Shown piece after piece: positions 6,377 through 6,388 of a stretch of 6,388 nt of DNA (its first letter is position 1; the number at the start of each line of letters is the position of its first letter). The notes under the pieces were generated by a model. That model had not been told where the DNA came from. It saw only the letters and a program-made list of their open reading frames with translations, and did not search any database. The position numbers were made by a program, and so were the translations under genes. The stretch comes from Thermoleophilia bacterium (GTDB lineage Bacteria; Actinomycetota; Thermoleophilia; Gaiellales; JAICJC01), in NCBI GenBank assembly GCA_025928435.1, contig JAICJM010000213.1, forward strand, positions 1-6,388, read 5' to 3'.

Positions 6377-6382
6377 GTGCGT

Positions 6383-6388
6383 ATGGAC
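6383..6388 (+). CDS. Start of an unidentified gene, probably SOS-regulated (partial)
   Basis: Only ATG GAC is inside the window, so the product cannot be named. The call rests on its place: an SOS box and a -10 hexamer lie immediately upstream, and the predicted transcription start falls on or near this ATG, which would make the mRNA leaderless, as is common in actinobacteria. Other possible starts are ATG 6372, ATG 6375 and GTG 6377 (the last in the same frame as 6383), but they overlap or abut the -10 hexamer. Genes with such boxes include lexA itself, recA, error-prone polymerases and other repair genes; nothing here chooses among them. Confidence 0.3.

Overview
This window is the membrane-arm end of a respiratory complex I (proton-pumping NADH:quinone oxidoreductase) operon. 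All genes are on the + strand. In order they are the last 30 codons of nuoH (1-95), nuoI (about 108-608), nuoJ (605-1246), nuoK (1246-1551), nuoL (1551-3449), nuoM (3446-4903) and nuoN (4900-6354). The order H-I-J-K-L-M-N is the standard bacterial one. Apart from the cut nuoH, every gene is intact and close to its family's usual length.

The DNA is very GC-rich, with strong G/C preference at third codon positions. The NuoM motifs (HGWMASAYRES and SQM where most families have HTWLPDAH and SHM), the GTG starts and a GAAC-N4-GTTC type SOS box after nuoN together suggest a high-GC actinobacterium, perhaps of the Thermoleophilia/Rubrobacter kind. That placement is an inference from motifs and composition; no database search was done.

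The genes are extremely compact. Every junction from nuoI to nuoN overlaps by 1 or 4 bases (TGATG or GTGA), which points to one transcript with coupled translation and near-equal subunit synthesis. NuoI carries two [4Fe-4S] clusters and passes electrons toward quinone. NuoH, J and K form the proximal membrane arm and the link to the quinone site. NuoL, M and N are the three antiporter-like subunits that translocate protons.

The 34 bases after nuoN (6355-6388) hold a perfect 14-bp palindrome matching the Gram-positive/actinobacterial LexA (SOS) box, a TATGAT -10 hexamer two bases further on, and an ATG about where transcription should start. A DNA-damage-regulated and possibly leaderless gene therefore seems to begin at the window edge, with no visible terminator between it and the nuo operon.

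I see no new multi-gene system here. The points that deserve a second look are the SOS promoter abutting nuoN, the lack of an ATG/GTG/TTG start for full-length NuoI, and a glycine in NuoL where the TM5 glutamate of antiporter-like subunits is expected.
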